Shown here: positions 17,812 through 26,547 of the stretch, one piece after another
Layout of the letters: each line of letters opens with the position of its first letter
Numbering within the stretch: the first letter of the stretch is position 1
NCBI GenBank assembly: GCA_022825925.1
Contig: JAJDVW010000041.1
Coordinates: 1-49,255, forward strand
Reading direction: 5' to 3'
Length of the DNA: 49,255 bases
Origin: Pseudomonadales bacterium
GTDB taxonomy: Bacteria > Pseudomonadota > Gammaproteobacteria > Pseudomonadales > Azotimanducaceae
Notes under the pieces: generated by a model
What the model saw: only the letters and a program-made list of their open reading frames with translations
Databases searched by the model: none
Told to the model about the DNA's origin: nothing
Translations under genes and position numbers: made by a program

Positions 17812-19055
17812 CAGTGCGACACTCCCGACGCCGCGCCCTCGTCGATGAGCGCCCCGGTCTCGAACCGGTCCAGGCCGAAATCGGCGATCAGGGGATGCGG
17901 GGCGTCGTGGGCGATGGTGTGCGCCATGGTCTCGCCCCCGGCCGGGATCGCCTTGTAGCCGCCCGTGCCCCAGCCGCCGCTGACGTACAGGTTCCGGACC
18001 GGCGTCGGACCCATGATGGGCGTCGTGTCCGGCGTGATGTCGACGATCCCCGCCCACTGGCGCAGCAGCCGGAGACGGCTGAACGCGGGGAACAGCTCGA
18101 TGAGCGCCGCCAGGTTCTCCTCGAGGAGCGGGACGCCGCCGCGCTGGGCGTAGCTGCCGTAGCCGTCGGCGCCACCGCCGATCACCAGTTCGCCGCGGTC
18201 CGACTGGCTGACGTACACGTGAATCACCGGTGAGAGCACCACGGTGTCCAGGCACGGCTTGACCGGCTCGCTGACCATCGCCTGCAGCGCCATGCTCGTG
18301 ATCGGTACGCGAAAACCCGCCTTGGCCGCCAGCACGCCCGTGTGGCCCGCCACGCAGATGCAGACCCGGTCCGCCGCGATGGAGCCGCGGCTGGTGGTCA
18401 CGCCCGTCGCCCTGCCCTGGTCGATGTCGAAGCCGGTGACCTCGCACTGTTCGACGATGTGCACGCCCAGGGCGCTCGCCGCACGGGCGTATCCCCAGGC
18501 AACCGCATCGTGCCTGGAGATGCCGCCGCGGCGCTGAATGAACCCGCCGTGCACCGGGAAGCGGGCGTCGAGATTGAGCAGCGGCACGAGCTTGCCGATC
18601 TCCGCGGGCGTCAGGACGTCGGAATCGATGCCGTTGATGCGGATCGCGTTCGTCCAGCGCCGCAGCCCCTCCATCTCGTGATGGCTGTGCGCCAGCGTCA
18701 GGATGCCGCGCTGGCTGAGCATCACGTTGAAGTTCAGCTCCCGGCTCAAGCCCTCGTAGAGTTCGAGCGACCGCTCGAAGAACGCCGCGCTCTGCGGCCA
18801 GAAGTAGTTGGACCGCGTGACCTGGGTGTTGCGCCCCGTGTTCCCACCGCCGAGCCAGCCCTTCTCGAGGACCGCGACGTTGTTGATGCCGTGGTGCTTC
18901 GCCAGGTAGTAGGCGGTGGCGAGCCCATGGCCGCCGGCGCCCACGACGACGACGTCGTAGGCCCGCGCCGGCTCGGCGGAGCGCCACGCGGCCGGCCAGC
19001 GCCGATGACCGCGCAGAGCGCGCCCGAACACTGTCGAGAAAGAGTATCCCCTCAT
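17811..19055 (-). CDS. soxB: Sarcosine oxidase subunit beta
   Basis: The product is 414 residues from the ATG at 19055. The start MRGYSFSTVFGRALRGHRRW and AWRSAEPA match the usual SoxB N-terminus, so I rejected the much longer open frame upstream. The FAD-binding motif is DVVVVGAGGHGLATAYYLAK near residue 34, and a HGGFIQRRGGISRHD segment lies mid-protein. SoxB carries the covalent FMN and FAD that oxidise sarcosine. It is the first gene of soxB-soxD-soxA-soxG-TonB receptor. A 177-bp divergent gap separates it from the ornithine-cyclodeaminase-family gene. Confidence 0.96.
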   Translation of the reverse strand: MRGYSFSTVFGRALRGHRRWPAAWRSAEPARAYDVVVVGAGGHGLATAYYLAKHHGINNVAVLEKGWLGGGNTGRNTQVTRSNYFWPQSAAFFERSLELYEGLSRELNFNVMLSQRGILTLAHSHHEMEGLRRWTNAIRINGIDSDVLTPAEIGKLVPLLNLDARFPVHGGFIQRRGGISRHDAVAWGYARAASALGVHIVEQCEVTGFDIDQGRATGVTTSRGSIAADRVCICVAGHTGVLAAKAGFRVPITSMALQAMVSEPVKPCLDTVVLSPVIHVYVSQSDRGELVIGGGADGYGSYAQRGGVPLLEENLAALIELFPAFSRLRLLRQWAGIVDITPDTTPIMGPTPVRNLYVSGGWGTGGYKAIPAGGETMAHTIAHDAPHPLIADFGLDRFETGALIDEGAASGVSH

Positions 19056-19232
19056 GGGTCTATCCGTGACGCAGCAACGCCGTCCGAGCCTCAACGGATT
19101 CCTGGAGTCGACGCAGCGGCCCGCCGTTGAGGTCGAGGTCCGGGGCTGCGTTTCGTAAGGTACCCGAACGGCCGCAAACCCGAGGCCGCGAACCGCAGAC
19201 CGACCGCTGACCGACCGATGAGGGAACCGCCC

Positions 19233-20189
19233 GTGAACGTACCCGTCCTCGACAGTGACACCGTCCTTCGGACCCTCCCGATGTCCGACTGCATCGACCT
19301 CATGGCCGCCACCCAGGCCGCCATCAGTCGGGGCGACATCGAACTGCCGTTGCGCATGATGCTCAGCGTCGCGGATGGCGCCGGCTACTTCGGCGTGATG
19401 CCCGGCGAAGTCGGCGCCGAAGAGGTGTTCGGGGCGAAGCTCGTCACGCTGTTCCCCGACAACCCGTCCCGCGGCATACCCACCGTGCAGGGCTACATCC
19501 TGCTCTTCAACCGCGCGGACGGCACCCCGCTCGCCCTGGTGGAGGCGGCCTCCGTCACCGCCCTGCGCACGGCCGCCGCGAGCGCCGCCGCGACGCGCGT
19601 GCTCGCGCGCGAAGACGCTTCGATTCTCGCGGTGCTGGGCTGCGGCGTGCTGGCGGAGTCGCACCTCGAAGCCATGCTCGCGATACGCCCGGTGCGGGAC
19701 GTGCGAGTCTGGGGCAGGGACGTACAGAAAGCGACGGCTTTCGCCAAACGCCACGCGAACCGAGGCGGAGCGCGTGTCCGCGCGGTGGCCGACGCCGCCG
19801 AGGCCGTGGCGGACGCACACCTCGTCTGCACGGTCACCGGCAGCAACACCCCGATCCTCGAAGGCGAGTGGCTGTCGCCCGGAGCGCACGTCAACCTCGT
19901 CGGCGCCCACAATCCCGCCACCCGCGAAGCCGACGGCGCCGTGCTCGCGCGGGGCCGCGTCTACACGGAGATCACCGAATTCGCCCTGGCCGAAGCGGGC
20001 GACCTGCTCCTCGCCGTCGAGGAGGGGCACTTCGCGCTGGACGACATCGTCGGGGAGATCGGCCAGGTGATCGGCGGAGAGATTCCGGGGCGGACGGACG
20101 ACGGCCAGATCACCGTCTACAAGAGCCTGGGCAACACCGCGCAGGACCTGGCCGCCGCGCGGGCGGTCTACACGCGGGCATCCCAATGA
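19233..20189 (+). CDS. Ornithine cyclodeaminase/mu-crystallin family protein
   Basis: The product is 318 residues from the GTG at 19233, chosen because GAGGG lies 9 nt upstream; an in-frame ATG at 19218 has no site. The NAD(P)-binding fold reads ILAVLGCGVLAESHLEAMLAI, and the family signatures EAASVTALRTAAASAAA and VNLVGAHNP are present. Members include ornithine cyclodeaminase, ketimine reductases, alanine dehydrogenase and pyrroline-2-carboxylate reductase. Sequence alone does not separate them. Divergence from soxB suggests a role in N-alkyl or imino acid metabolism and a shared control region. Confidence 0.88.
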   Translation: MNVPVLDSDTVLRTLPMSDCIDLMAATQAAISRGDIELPLRMMLSVADGAGYFGVMPGEVGAEEVFGAKLVTLFPDNPSRGIPTVQGYILLFNRADGTPLALVEAASVTALRTAAASAAATRVLAREDASILAVLGCGVLAESHLEAMLAIRPVRDVRVWGRDVQKATAFAKRHANRGGARVRAVADAAEAVADAHLVCTVTGSNTPILEGEWLSPGAHVNLVGAHNPATREADGAVLARGRVYTEITEFALAEAGDLLLAVEEGHFALDDIVGEIGQVIGGEIPGRTDDGQITVYKSLGNTAQDLAAARAVYTRASQ

Positions 20190-20192
20190 AGG

Positions 20193-20291
20193 TCACGGCT
20201 CAGGGCTCCGGACGACCGCCCCTTCGACCTGGGCATCGTCTACCCACGGAGCAGTAGCCCGCCAGGCCGTAACGTAATCTCGCGGGATCAC
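20193..20291 (-). pseudogene. AbiEii-type toxin, N-terminal fragment only
   Basis: A 32-residue frame starts at a GTG that overlaps the AbiEi-like stop in GTGA. It begins (M)IPRDYVTAWRATAPWVDDAQVE, a very good match to how AbiEii nucleotidyltransferase toxins begin (IPR.YIT.WR..APW..DAQVEQDL). After VEG it departs from the family and stops 3 bp from the end of the preceding convergent gene. The nucleotidyltransferase motifs, which come later in the protein, are all absent. It is the distal part of a type IV toxin-antitoxin remnant. Confidence 0.72.
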
Positions 20292-20868
20292 GCCTCCACC
20301 TCGATCGGGACATTGACCAGCAGCCGCCAGTCTCGCGACCGCACCGCGCCTCCCGTCGGCGCGGACGGCACCAGCCTGGTGTAGTTGCGCGCGCGCTCTC
20401 GCACGTAGTCCCTGAGCGGGACGCAACTGTCCCCTGCGCCCACGAACTCAAGCAGAAACCCCAGCCGCTGCGCCCACAGCACCGATGCGGATCGCGCGGC
20501 CTCGACCAGCAGGGCCGGGTCCATCTGGTCCGAGAGTTCGGAGAGCATCCCCGTCACCCGGTCGATGCCCCCCGCCCGGCCCGCGTAGCCGACAAGGTCG
20601 ATCGCCGTCGCTTCGACGGTCGAGGCAAGAATGGGTCCGCGTGGATTGGCGAAGGTGCACAGTGGCACGCCGGCCAGCCCGGTCCGCGAGATGAAGTCAA
20701 CCCGCACGGCCCCGCACGCCCCGCACCACCCCCGCACCTGATCGGGCGCCGGCTCCTTTCCACCATCACCTGAAAGACCCGTGGTTGATGGTGAGCGGCC
20801 CCGTGGTACTGCGCCGCAGACTGGAGTCCCGCGTAATGGGGCACCCTGCGGTGATGCATGAGTGTGGG
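20288..20868 (-). pseudogene. AbiEi-type antitoxin, truncated and frameshifted
   Basis: Two frames together give the C-terminal two thirds of an AbiEi antitoxin. From 20868 one frame reads LMHHRRVPHYAGLQSAAQYH, then GAAHHQPRVFQVMVERSRRP. In the G-rich run near 20715-20735 the match moves to the second frame. That continues VDFISRTGLAGVP, then STVEATAIDLVGYAGRAGG and WRLLVNVPIEVEA, to the stop at 20288. The N-terminal winged helix that binds the promoter is missing, because the remnant begins only about 15 bp after the stop of the DUF885 gene. The GTGA junction with the toxin fragment is kept. Confidence 0.75.
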
Positions 20869-20882
20869 CTGGGTCGCGGGGC

Positions 20883-22664
20883 TTAGGGACGATCCTGCGC
20901 GTCGATCCAGCGCTGCATCCGGTTGTCCAGGACCTTCAGCGGCAGCGAACCGCCGGTGAGCAGTTCGACGTGGAACTCTCGCAGGTCGAACCTGTCGCCG
21001 AGCGCCTCTTCGGCGCGCCGGCGCAGTTCGCGGATCTTCAGTTCGCCGTGCTTGTACGCCGTCGCCTGGCCGGGATAGGTGATGTAGCGGTCGACCTCGG
21101 CGATCACGTTCCTGCGGGTCAGGCCGGTGTTGGCCAGCATGAAGTCGATGGCCTCCTGGCGTGTCCAGTCCATGACGTGGAGGCCGGTGTCCACGACCAG
21201 GCGGGCGGCGCGCCACATGTCGTAGATCAGGCGGCCGAAGCGCTCGTAGGGCGTGGTGTAGATGCCCATCTCCTCCCCGAGGAACTCGCTGTACAACCCC
21301 CAGCCCTCGCCGTAGGCGTGGAAGTAGTAGAAGCGCCGCCAGGTGGGGAGATCCTTGTTCTCGCCCTGGAACGAGAACTGCAGGTGGTGGCCCGGCACCG
21401 ACTCGTGCAGGCCGAGGGCCGGAAGCTCGTAAAGCGGGCGGCTCGAGAGGTCGTACAGGTTCACGAAGTACTGACCGGCACGCGTGCCGTCCCCGGCGCC
21501 GGGCTGGTAGAAGGCCGTGGCGGTCAGGGGCGCGATCTGCTCGGGTATCACGCTGATGCCGTACGGGTTGCCGGGTAGCCGGGAGAAGAACTGCGGCAGC
21601 CGGGCTTCGATGGTCTTGCCGATCCACGCGACGCGGTGCAGATAGGTCTCTTCATCGGCAGCGTAGAACCGGGGGTCGGAGCGCAGGAAGGCCAGGAACT
21701 CGGCAAAGTCCCCCTCGAAGTCCACCTCCTCCATCACCGCTTCCATCTCTCCCCGGATGCGGTCGACCTCTTGGCGGCCGAGGGCGTGAATGGCGGGGGC
21801 GTCCGTGTCCAGGCTGGTGTAGTAGCGCAGGGCATGGTCGTAGGCTTCCCGCCCGCGCGGCACCGACGACAGGCCCACCGACGTTCGGCACGCCGGTTCG
21901 TAGCTCTCGGCATAGAACTCCGCGAAGGCCCGGTAGGCGGGATTGACGACTTCGTCGATCACGCTCAGCGCCTCGCCGCGCAACTCCTCGCGCACGCTCG
22001 CCGCAACGGAGTCGGGGATGGCCGCGAACGGCTTGGCGAAAACGCTGGCCTCCGGCGTGTCCGAGATGTAGTCGGCGATCGACTTCCCGTATCCTCCGAG
22101 CGACGCGCAAGGCTGCGTGTAACCGCCTTCCATCCCCACCCGCAGGAGGTCGACGTTCTGCCGGGCGTACACGCCAAAAGCCCGCAGGCGTTCCAGCAGA
22201 TCGCGGTAGTCCTGCTCCGACGCATACCGTGTCGCCAGGATCACGTCCGCAAAGCGACTGTGCCAGCCGCCGAGGGAGGTGATCGTGAAGAAGCGGGTGC
22301 CGAAATCCAGGTTGCGCCGTTCGTGGGTCAGCATCCATTCGAAGGCTTCGTAGTTCTCGCGATTGGCCGGCGTCAGCCCCTGCGGGTCGATCTCCGCGAG
22401 CGCGGCGATGGTCCGGTCGAGCGTCGCCACCTGGGCCGCGAGCGCCTCCGGGCTGAGGTCGTCGACGCGGTCCCGGAACCGGTTCTCCCCCCAGAAGGCG
22501 GCGGTCAGTGGCGCGGCACGGACCTGGGCCTCCCAGAAGTCCTCCATGAGAAGCTCCAGCGATTCGTCCGAAGAAGAGGCATGGGCAGCCCCACCCACCG
22601 CCAGGACGAGTGCGAGAAGGATGCATCGGCGCGGGCGGGCGCGGGACGGTTGTTGTTCGCTCAT
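20883..22664 (-). CDS. Exported DUF885 family protein (probable metallopeptidase)
   Basis: The product is 593 residues with a signal peptide (CILLALVLAVGGAAHASS). The metal-binding signature is HESVPGHHLQ, a variant HExxGH, followed by the conserved FYYFHAYGEGWGLYSEFLGEE that supplies the third ligand. The family is related in fold to M32-type zincin peptidases. Its substrates are poorly known. Upstream 153 bp separate it from the divergent amidohydrolase, and the AbiE remnant has been placed just after its stop codon. A role in periplasmic peptide turnover fits the neighbourhood. Confidence 0.9.
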   Translation of the reverse strand: MSEQQPSRARPRRCILLALVLAVGGAAHASSSDESLELLMEDFWEAQVRAAPLTAAFWGENRFRDRVDDLSPEALAAQVATLDRTIAALAEIDPQGLTPANRENYEAFEWMLTHERRNLDFGTRFFTITSLGGWHSRFADVILATRYASEQDYRDLLERLRAFGVYARQNVDLLRVGMEGGYTQPCASLGGYGKSIADYISDTPEASVFAKPFAAIPDSVAASVREELRGEALSVIDEVVNPAYRAFAEFYAESYEPACRTSVGLSSVPRGREAYDHALRYYTSLDTDAPAIHALGRQEVDRIRGEMEAVMEEVDFEGDFAEFLAFLRSDPRFYAADEETYLHRVAWIGKTIEARLPQFFSRLPGNPYGISVIPEQIAPLTATAFYQPGAGDGTRAGQYFVNLYDLSSRPLYELPALGLHESVPGHHLQFSFQGENKDLPTWRRFYYFHAYGEGWGLYSEFLGEEMGIYTTPYERFGRLIYDMWRAARLVVDTGLHVMDWTRQEAIDFMLANTGLTRRNVIAEVDRYITYPGQATAYKHGELKIRELRRRAEEALGDRFDLREFHVELLTGGSLPLKVLDNRMQRWIDAQDRP

Positions 22665-22817
22665 CGTTTCAGCCTGTGGAACCGGGACGGAGTGGGAGAC
22701 AAATGGCTGTCCGCCGTGGTCCTATGACGCATCGTCGGGAAGATCACTCAGCGTCCGGGCTGCGGATGACGTGCCGTGGAGCGAACCGCTGGGGCACACG
22801 AATCGGGAGGTGGCGTG

Positions 22818-24911
22818 ATGAACACAAGCCCATGCAAGGCATGGCGCCGAGCGGTGGTCGGCAAAGGCGCCGTCTCGCTGCTGGCCGCGGCCGGACTGTC
22901 GGCATGCGACCCCGGCGCCGACCGCGCGCCTGACGCCGTCGAGGCGAACGGGTCCGGTTACGCGTTTGCGAACGTCAACGTCGTGTCGATGACCTCGGAC
23001 CGCGTCGACGCGGACTGGAACGTCGTCGTCGCCGATGGCCGGATCACCGCCGCCGGGCCGGCCGCGAGCGTCGCGGTCCCCCCCGGCGCCCGGGTCATCG
23101 ACGGCGGCGGCAAGTACCTCGCTCCCGGTCTGGCGGACATGCATGCGCACCCCATGACCACGGCCGATCTCGATGCCTACCTGGCCAACGGGGTGACCCT
23201 GATCCGCGCCATGTGGGGAGAACCGGCCGTGCTCGAGCTTCGCGAAGGCGTCGTCTCGGGCGCCATTGCGGGGCCGCGAATCATGACTGGCGGGCGCATC
23301 GTCGACGGCGAGCCCGTCATTCACTACGGCAGCGACATAGTGCTGAACGCCGCCGACGCCCTGGACGTCGTGACCCGGCACAAGGCGGCGGGCTACGACT
23401 TCATCAAGGTCTACTCCAACCTGAGCGTCGAGGCGTTCGACGCCATCGCCGAGGCGGCCAAGGCGAACGGCATTCCCTTCGCCGGACACATCCCCGACGC
23501 CGTTCCCGCGGACCACGCGTTCCGGTCGGGCATGCAAACGGCGGAGCACCTGATCGGCATCGGCCCCGCAACGCTCGCCGACGGCGCGGAGTACTACACG
23601 CGCTTCGATCCGGCCTTCCCCGAGTACGCGGCGCGGATCGGCTCGGGCGAAATCTCGCTGGACGCGGTGTATGACGACGCCAGGCTCCGGCAACTGGCGG
23701 AACTTGCCAGGGAGACCGGCATCTGGACGGTGCCCACCCTGACCACCCTCCGCGGCACGGCGCTGTCGCACGAGGAGATGTCCGCGTTCTCCGCGCGCGA
23801 CGCGGTGCAGTACGTCGACTACACGGTGATGTCCTTCTGGCGGATGTCCGCGGCCTTCCGGGCGGCGTGGACGCCCGACACCTACCGCGGAGCCCGGCTT
23901 CAGTTCGACGAAGAGCTGCGCCAGGTCAAGGCGTTCCACGACGCCGGGGCCCGCATCCTCGCCGGGACGGATGCGCCCAATCCATGGGCCTTCGTGGGTT
24001 TCGGCATGGTGGACGAGCTCGAGCTGTACGTCGCGGCCGGGCTGTCGCCCCACGCGGCGCTGCAGACGGCGACGACCGCGCCCGCGGAGTTCATGAACGA
24101 GAGCGGCAAGAGCGGCATCGTCGCGCCCGGAGCGCGGGCGGATCTCGTCCTGCTCGCCGGCGACCCGCTGGCCGACATCGCCGCCTACCGCCGCATCGAC
24201 GGGGTCATGGCGGCGGGCGCGTGGTTCGATCGCGCGTCTCTCGACCGCCGCCTCGCGGCGTTGAAGGCCGCCAGCGACCGCAAGGCGGCGGTGTTCCGTG
24301 ACGCGCCCGCATGGCCGGTCGAGGGGTCCGAACAGGTCCTGATCAGCGCCGAGTTCATACTCGAGCACGGCGAGGACCGTGCCGGCGCGGAGCGCATCGC
24401 ATCGGTGCCGATGCAGGACGGCTCGACCGCACATCTCGGGCAGTTTCTCGGTCCTGACGGGTCGGTGCGCAATACGCGCGTGGAAGTCGGGGAGGGAGGC
24501 TTCGCGCGGAAGATCACCGACGAGCGGGTATCCGGCGACGGTACGGTCGAGAGGCGCGTCTACGAAGTGCCGGACGCGGACGCCCACATCCTCACCGGCA
24601 CCCCCCTCGACTGGCTCCTCCTCGGTGCGACGCTCGCGGCCATGGAGGACGGCGAGACCCGCGAGATCCCGGTACGGCGCCTGGAAGAAGGGGGTCCCGC
24701 CGAACCCGGAATCATGACCGCGACCCGCCATCCGAGCGAGGTGATCGTCGGGCACTTCTACTTCACCGGCGCAAACCGGTACGACATCGTGGTAAGCGAC
24801 TCCGAGGGAACCCGGGAACTCGGCGTCTGGATGGGCGGGGGCTTCTACACCGGCTGGCCCGTCAAGATCGTCGAACGCGACCGGGGCGTCGAGTACCGGA
24901 GAATCCTGTAG
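22818..24911 (+). CDS. Amidohydrolase-superfamily lipoprotein with extra C-terminal domain
   Basis: The product is 697 residues from the ATG at 22818 (GGGAGG upstream). The lipobox LLAAAGLSAC predicts an envelope lipoprotein. Metal ligands of the amidohydrolase barrel are visible: ADMHAHP, the Lys in YDFIKVYS, GHIPD, TAEHL and AGTDAP. Imidazolonepropionase-like and Xaa-Pro dipeptidase-like members share this layout. About 220 residues after the barrel (from DRKAAVFRDAP on) form a second, probably beta-rich domain I do not recognise. The cupin gene follows after 5 bp. Confidence 0.88.
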   Translation: MNTSPCKAWRRAVVGKGAVSLLAAAGLSACDPGADRAPDAVEANGSGYAFANVNVVSMTSDRVDADWNVVVADGRITAAGPAASVAVPPGARVIDGGGKYLAPGLADMHAHPMTTADLDAYLANGVTLIRAMWGEPAVLELREGVVSGAIAGPRIMTGGRIVDGEPVIHYGSDIVLNAADALDVVTRHKAAGYDFIKVYSNLSVEAFDAIAEAAKANGIPFAGHIPDAVPADHAFRSGMQTAEHLIGIGPATLADGAEYYTRFDPAFPEYAARIGSGEISLDAVYDDARLRQLAELARETGIWTVPTLTTLRGTALSHEEMSAFSARDAVQYVDYTVMSFWRMSAAFRAAWTPDTYRGARLQFDEELRQVKAFHDAGARILAGTDAPNPWAFVGFGMVDELELYVAAGLSPHAALQTATTAPAEFMNESGKSGIVAPGARADLVLLAGDPLADIAAYRRIDGVMAAGAWFDRASLDRRLAALKAASDRKAAVFRDAPAWPVEGSEQVLISAEFILEHGEDRAGAERIASVPMQDGSTAHLGQFLGPDGSVRNTRVEVGEGGFARKITDERVSGDGTVERRVYEVPDADAHILTGTPLDWLLLGATLAAMEDGETREIPVRRLEEGGPAEPGIMTATRHPSEVIVGHFYFTGANRYDIVVSDSEGTRELGVWMGGGFYTGWPVKIVERDRGVEYRRIL

Positions 24912-24916
24912 CGCCC

Positions 24917-25306
24917 ATGGCCATGACGGCAACGAGGATCTTCACGGGCAGGGAGGCGGCCGACGGCGCGGCGTTCGATCGGGGCCGGCACATCCACACG
25001 AACGTCGTGGCAACCGGCGAACACCTCCAGCTGGTGTGGGCGAGGTATGAGCCGCCGGCCCGGTACTCCATGCACACCCACCCGCACGAACAGTTCAGCG
25101 TGCTGCTGCAGGGGCGGCTGCGGCTCACGGTGGGTGGGGAGGTGCGTGAGATCGGCCCCGGCGACATGTGGCACGCGCCGCCGAACGTGCCTCACGGCGG
25201 GGAGATTGTCGGCGAGGAGGCCGTGGTCTTCATCGGCATCTATGGGCCGCCGAGCGGGACGATCCTGGACTGCGTCGAGCGATTGCGAAGCGCCGCTGAC
25301 CTATGA
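24917..25306 (+). CDS. Cupin-domain protein
   Basis: The product is 129 residues and forms a single cupin barrel. The first motif is HTHPHEQFSVLLQGRLRL, giving two His and a Glu as metal ligands, and the second is PPNVPHGG with the last His. It could be a small metal-dependent isomerase or dioxygenase, or a sensor. The gene starts 5 bp after the amidohydrolase stop and is surely co-transcribed, so it may act on the product of that enzyme. No signal peptide is present. Confidence 0.88.
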   Translation: MAMTATRIFTGREAADGAAFDRGRHIHTNVVATGEHLQLVWARYEPPARYSMHTHPHEQFSVLLQGRLRLTVGGEVREIGPGDMWHAPPNVPHGGEIVGEEAVVFIGIYGPPSGTILDCVERLRSAADL

Positions 25307-25442
25307 CTGTTACGGCCCCGCCATCGAGTGCCGGAGAATCCCGTCACGGCCGGCGACAGTTCGTCGCGCGGAATCTCGCAACCATGCGGGTTCCGCACCG
25401 ATGGCGTCCACCGGCGCGGTGGATCGCGGTTCCGACCGCCGG

Positions 25443-25841
25443 CTATTCGGGCGCAGACGCGTAGCGGTCCACCCGAACGGTCCCGTCAGATGCGAGCGTG
25501 ACCTCCAGAACCTGGCCGCCAAGGGCCGTATCCCCGATGGTCGTCAGTGCGCGCTCAAACAAGGTCCGCTGGTCCGCTGAACGTCGAGGCGCATGAGGCC
25601 ATGCGCTACGTTCAGGCAGACCAGCCCAGTATGGTCCGGCTCGCGTTCAATCAAGATCGTGAAGTCGGCACTGTTGTGGGTCACCAGGACGTATCCGTCA
25701 TCCAACGCGCGCCGCACCAGAGCCCAGTCCTGTCGAGACCGGAGACCGAGCCAGGTCACAGTGCGTCGACTCCGCGAATCCGCGCTCGCGTGCGATGGCC
25801 ACGAGGCTCGGACTCAGGCACTCATCGACCAGGAACTTCAA
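25443..25841 (-). pseudogene. DUF5615 PIN-like toxin with two frameshifts
   Basis: The gene starts at a TTG overlapping the antitoxin stop (TTGA) and reads (M)KFLVDECLSPSLVAIARERG. A single extra base near 25760 then shifts the frame. The second frame continues VTWLGLRSRQDWALV, then YVLVTHNSADF and GLVCLNVAHGLM. A tandem duplication of the 8-mer AGCGGACC (minus strand, 25563-25578) shifts it again. With one copy removed the third frame ends LFERALTTIGD and VRVDRYASAPE, the usual C-terminus of the family. DUF5615 proteins are PIN-like nucleases paired with DUF433 antitoxins. As given the toxin is dead. Confidence 0.85.
25563..25578. repeat. 8-bp tandem duplication inside the DUF5615 gene
   Basis: GGTCCGCT occurs twice head to tail. 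Removing one copy restores the reading frame of the toxin and gives a normal family C-terminus. This looks like a replication-slippage mutation that inactivated the gene. Confidence 0.85.
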
Positions 25842-25874
25842 CGCGGAAGAGGCGGCTCACCAAGGGCGGTCTCG
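25829..25874. repeat. 46-bp repeat, copy 1 (antitoxin/toxin junction)
   Basis: This copy spans the last codons of the DUF433 antitoxin (…ALGEPPLPR-stop) and the first codons of the DUF5615 toxin on the minus strand. The same 46 bp with one mismatch occurs at 29519-29564, where neither gene is present. Identity breaks sharply at both ends. Confidence 0.85.
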
Positions 25875-26446
25875 CTCGTTGTGACCGGCTCCCGTGCGCG
25901 CCACACGGGCTCCCGGCGGGGTCGTCCGCGCCGGGGGTAGGCCCGCGCATAGAAGGCGGCCAGCTCGATCTGCCTCTCCGAGAGCTGCGGAAACGCCTCG
26001 TGGATCGCCTGAGCACTGTCGCCGTTGGCCAGCATCTCGGCGATGTCGTGAACCGGAATGCGGGTTCCCTTCACGCACGGTGTTCCCGACAGTACCCCCT
26101 CGTCACGCTCGACCGCGTCGCGAGCGCTCGAAAGCATGGCGAGACCTGCGCGCACCGCGCCCTTCATCGTCCGCACATCCACGGACACAGCGCGCTCCTG
26201 AGCCGTCTTCGCGTCGGGATGATCGAGAAGATAGCGCACAAGGCGCCGCCGTCCATCCAAGGTGAGGAGGTCCGTCACGTCATGGGCGAGTCTGAGCCCC
26301 ACAAGTGCGTCGCAATGGATGGCACGCCCGCGCCCATCGCCGGTCCCCGCGGTACCCACCAGGCCAGCGTCGATGATGCGATGCACCTGCTTGAGGGGCA
26401 CGCCAGTGACGCACGCCGCCTCGTTCGCCGACAAGGTGGGACTCAT
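25838..26446 (-). CDS. DUF433 antitoxin with N-terminal helix-turn-helix
   Basis: The product is 202 residues from the ATG at 26446, with GGAGGGG upstream. The N-terminus is a MerR-like helix-turn-helix (SANEAACVTGVPLKQVHRII). The C-terminal half is DUF433: LSGTPCVKGTRIPVHDIAEM, then GDSAQAIHEAFPQLSERQI. Such proteins are the antitoxin of VapBC-like pairs with DUF5615 toxins and should repress their own promoter. The gene is intact while its toxin is broken. A promoter with TTGTCA and TATATT lies at 26485-26514. Confidence 0.88.
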   Translation of the reverse strand: MSPTLSANEAACVTGVPLKQVHRIIDAGLVGTAGTGDGRGRAIHCDALVGLRLAHDVTDLLTLDGRRRLVRYLLDHPDAKTAQERAVSVDVRTMKGAVRAGLAMLSSARDAVERDEGVLSGTPCVKGTRIPVHDIAEMLANGDSAQAIHEAFPQLSERQIELAAFYARAYPRRGRPRREPVWRAREPVTTSETALGEPPLPR

Positions 26447-26484
26447 CGCGACCCCTCCATGTATCCTTCCAGATTCAGGGAAAG

Positions 26485-26514
26485 AATATATCGAGGAGCG
26501 CTGGGCCTTGACAA
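26485..26514 (-). promoter_or_regulatory. Sigma-70-type promoter of the DUF433 antitoxin
   Basis: On the minus strand TTGTCA (26509-26514) and TATATT (26485-26490) are separated by 18 bp and lie about 40 bp upstream of the ribosome binding site and ATG at 26446. Both boxes are close to consensus in a region that is otherwise GC-rich. Confidence 0.6.
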
Positions 26515-26547
26515 GAGCCAGCCCCGAGGCCACGAGGCCGCCTCGCC

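Noticed and set aside
17506..18987. A 493-residue minus-strand frame covering soxD and soxB
   Set aside because: It contains soxD only at its end; the rest is a shifted frame of soxB.
17811..20186. A 791-residue minus-strand protein spanning soxB and beyond
   Set aside because: Only the last 414 residues match SoxB. The upstream part is a GC-driven open frame antisense to the ornithine-cyclodeaminase-family gene.
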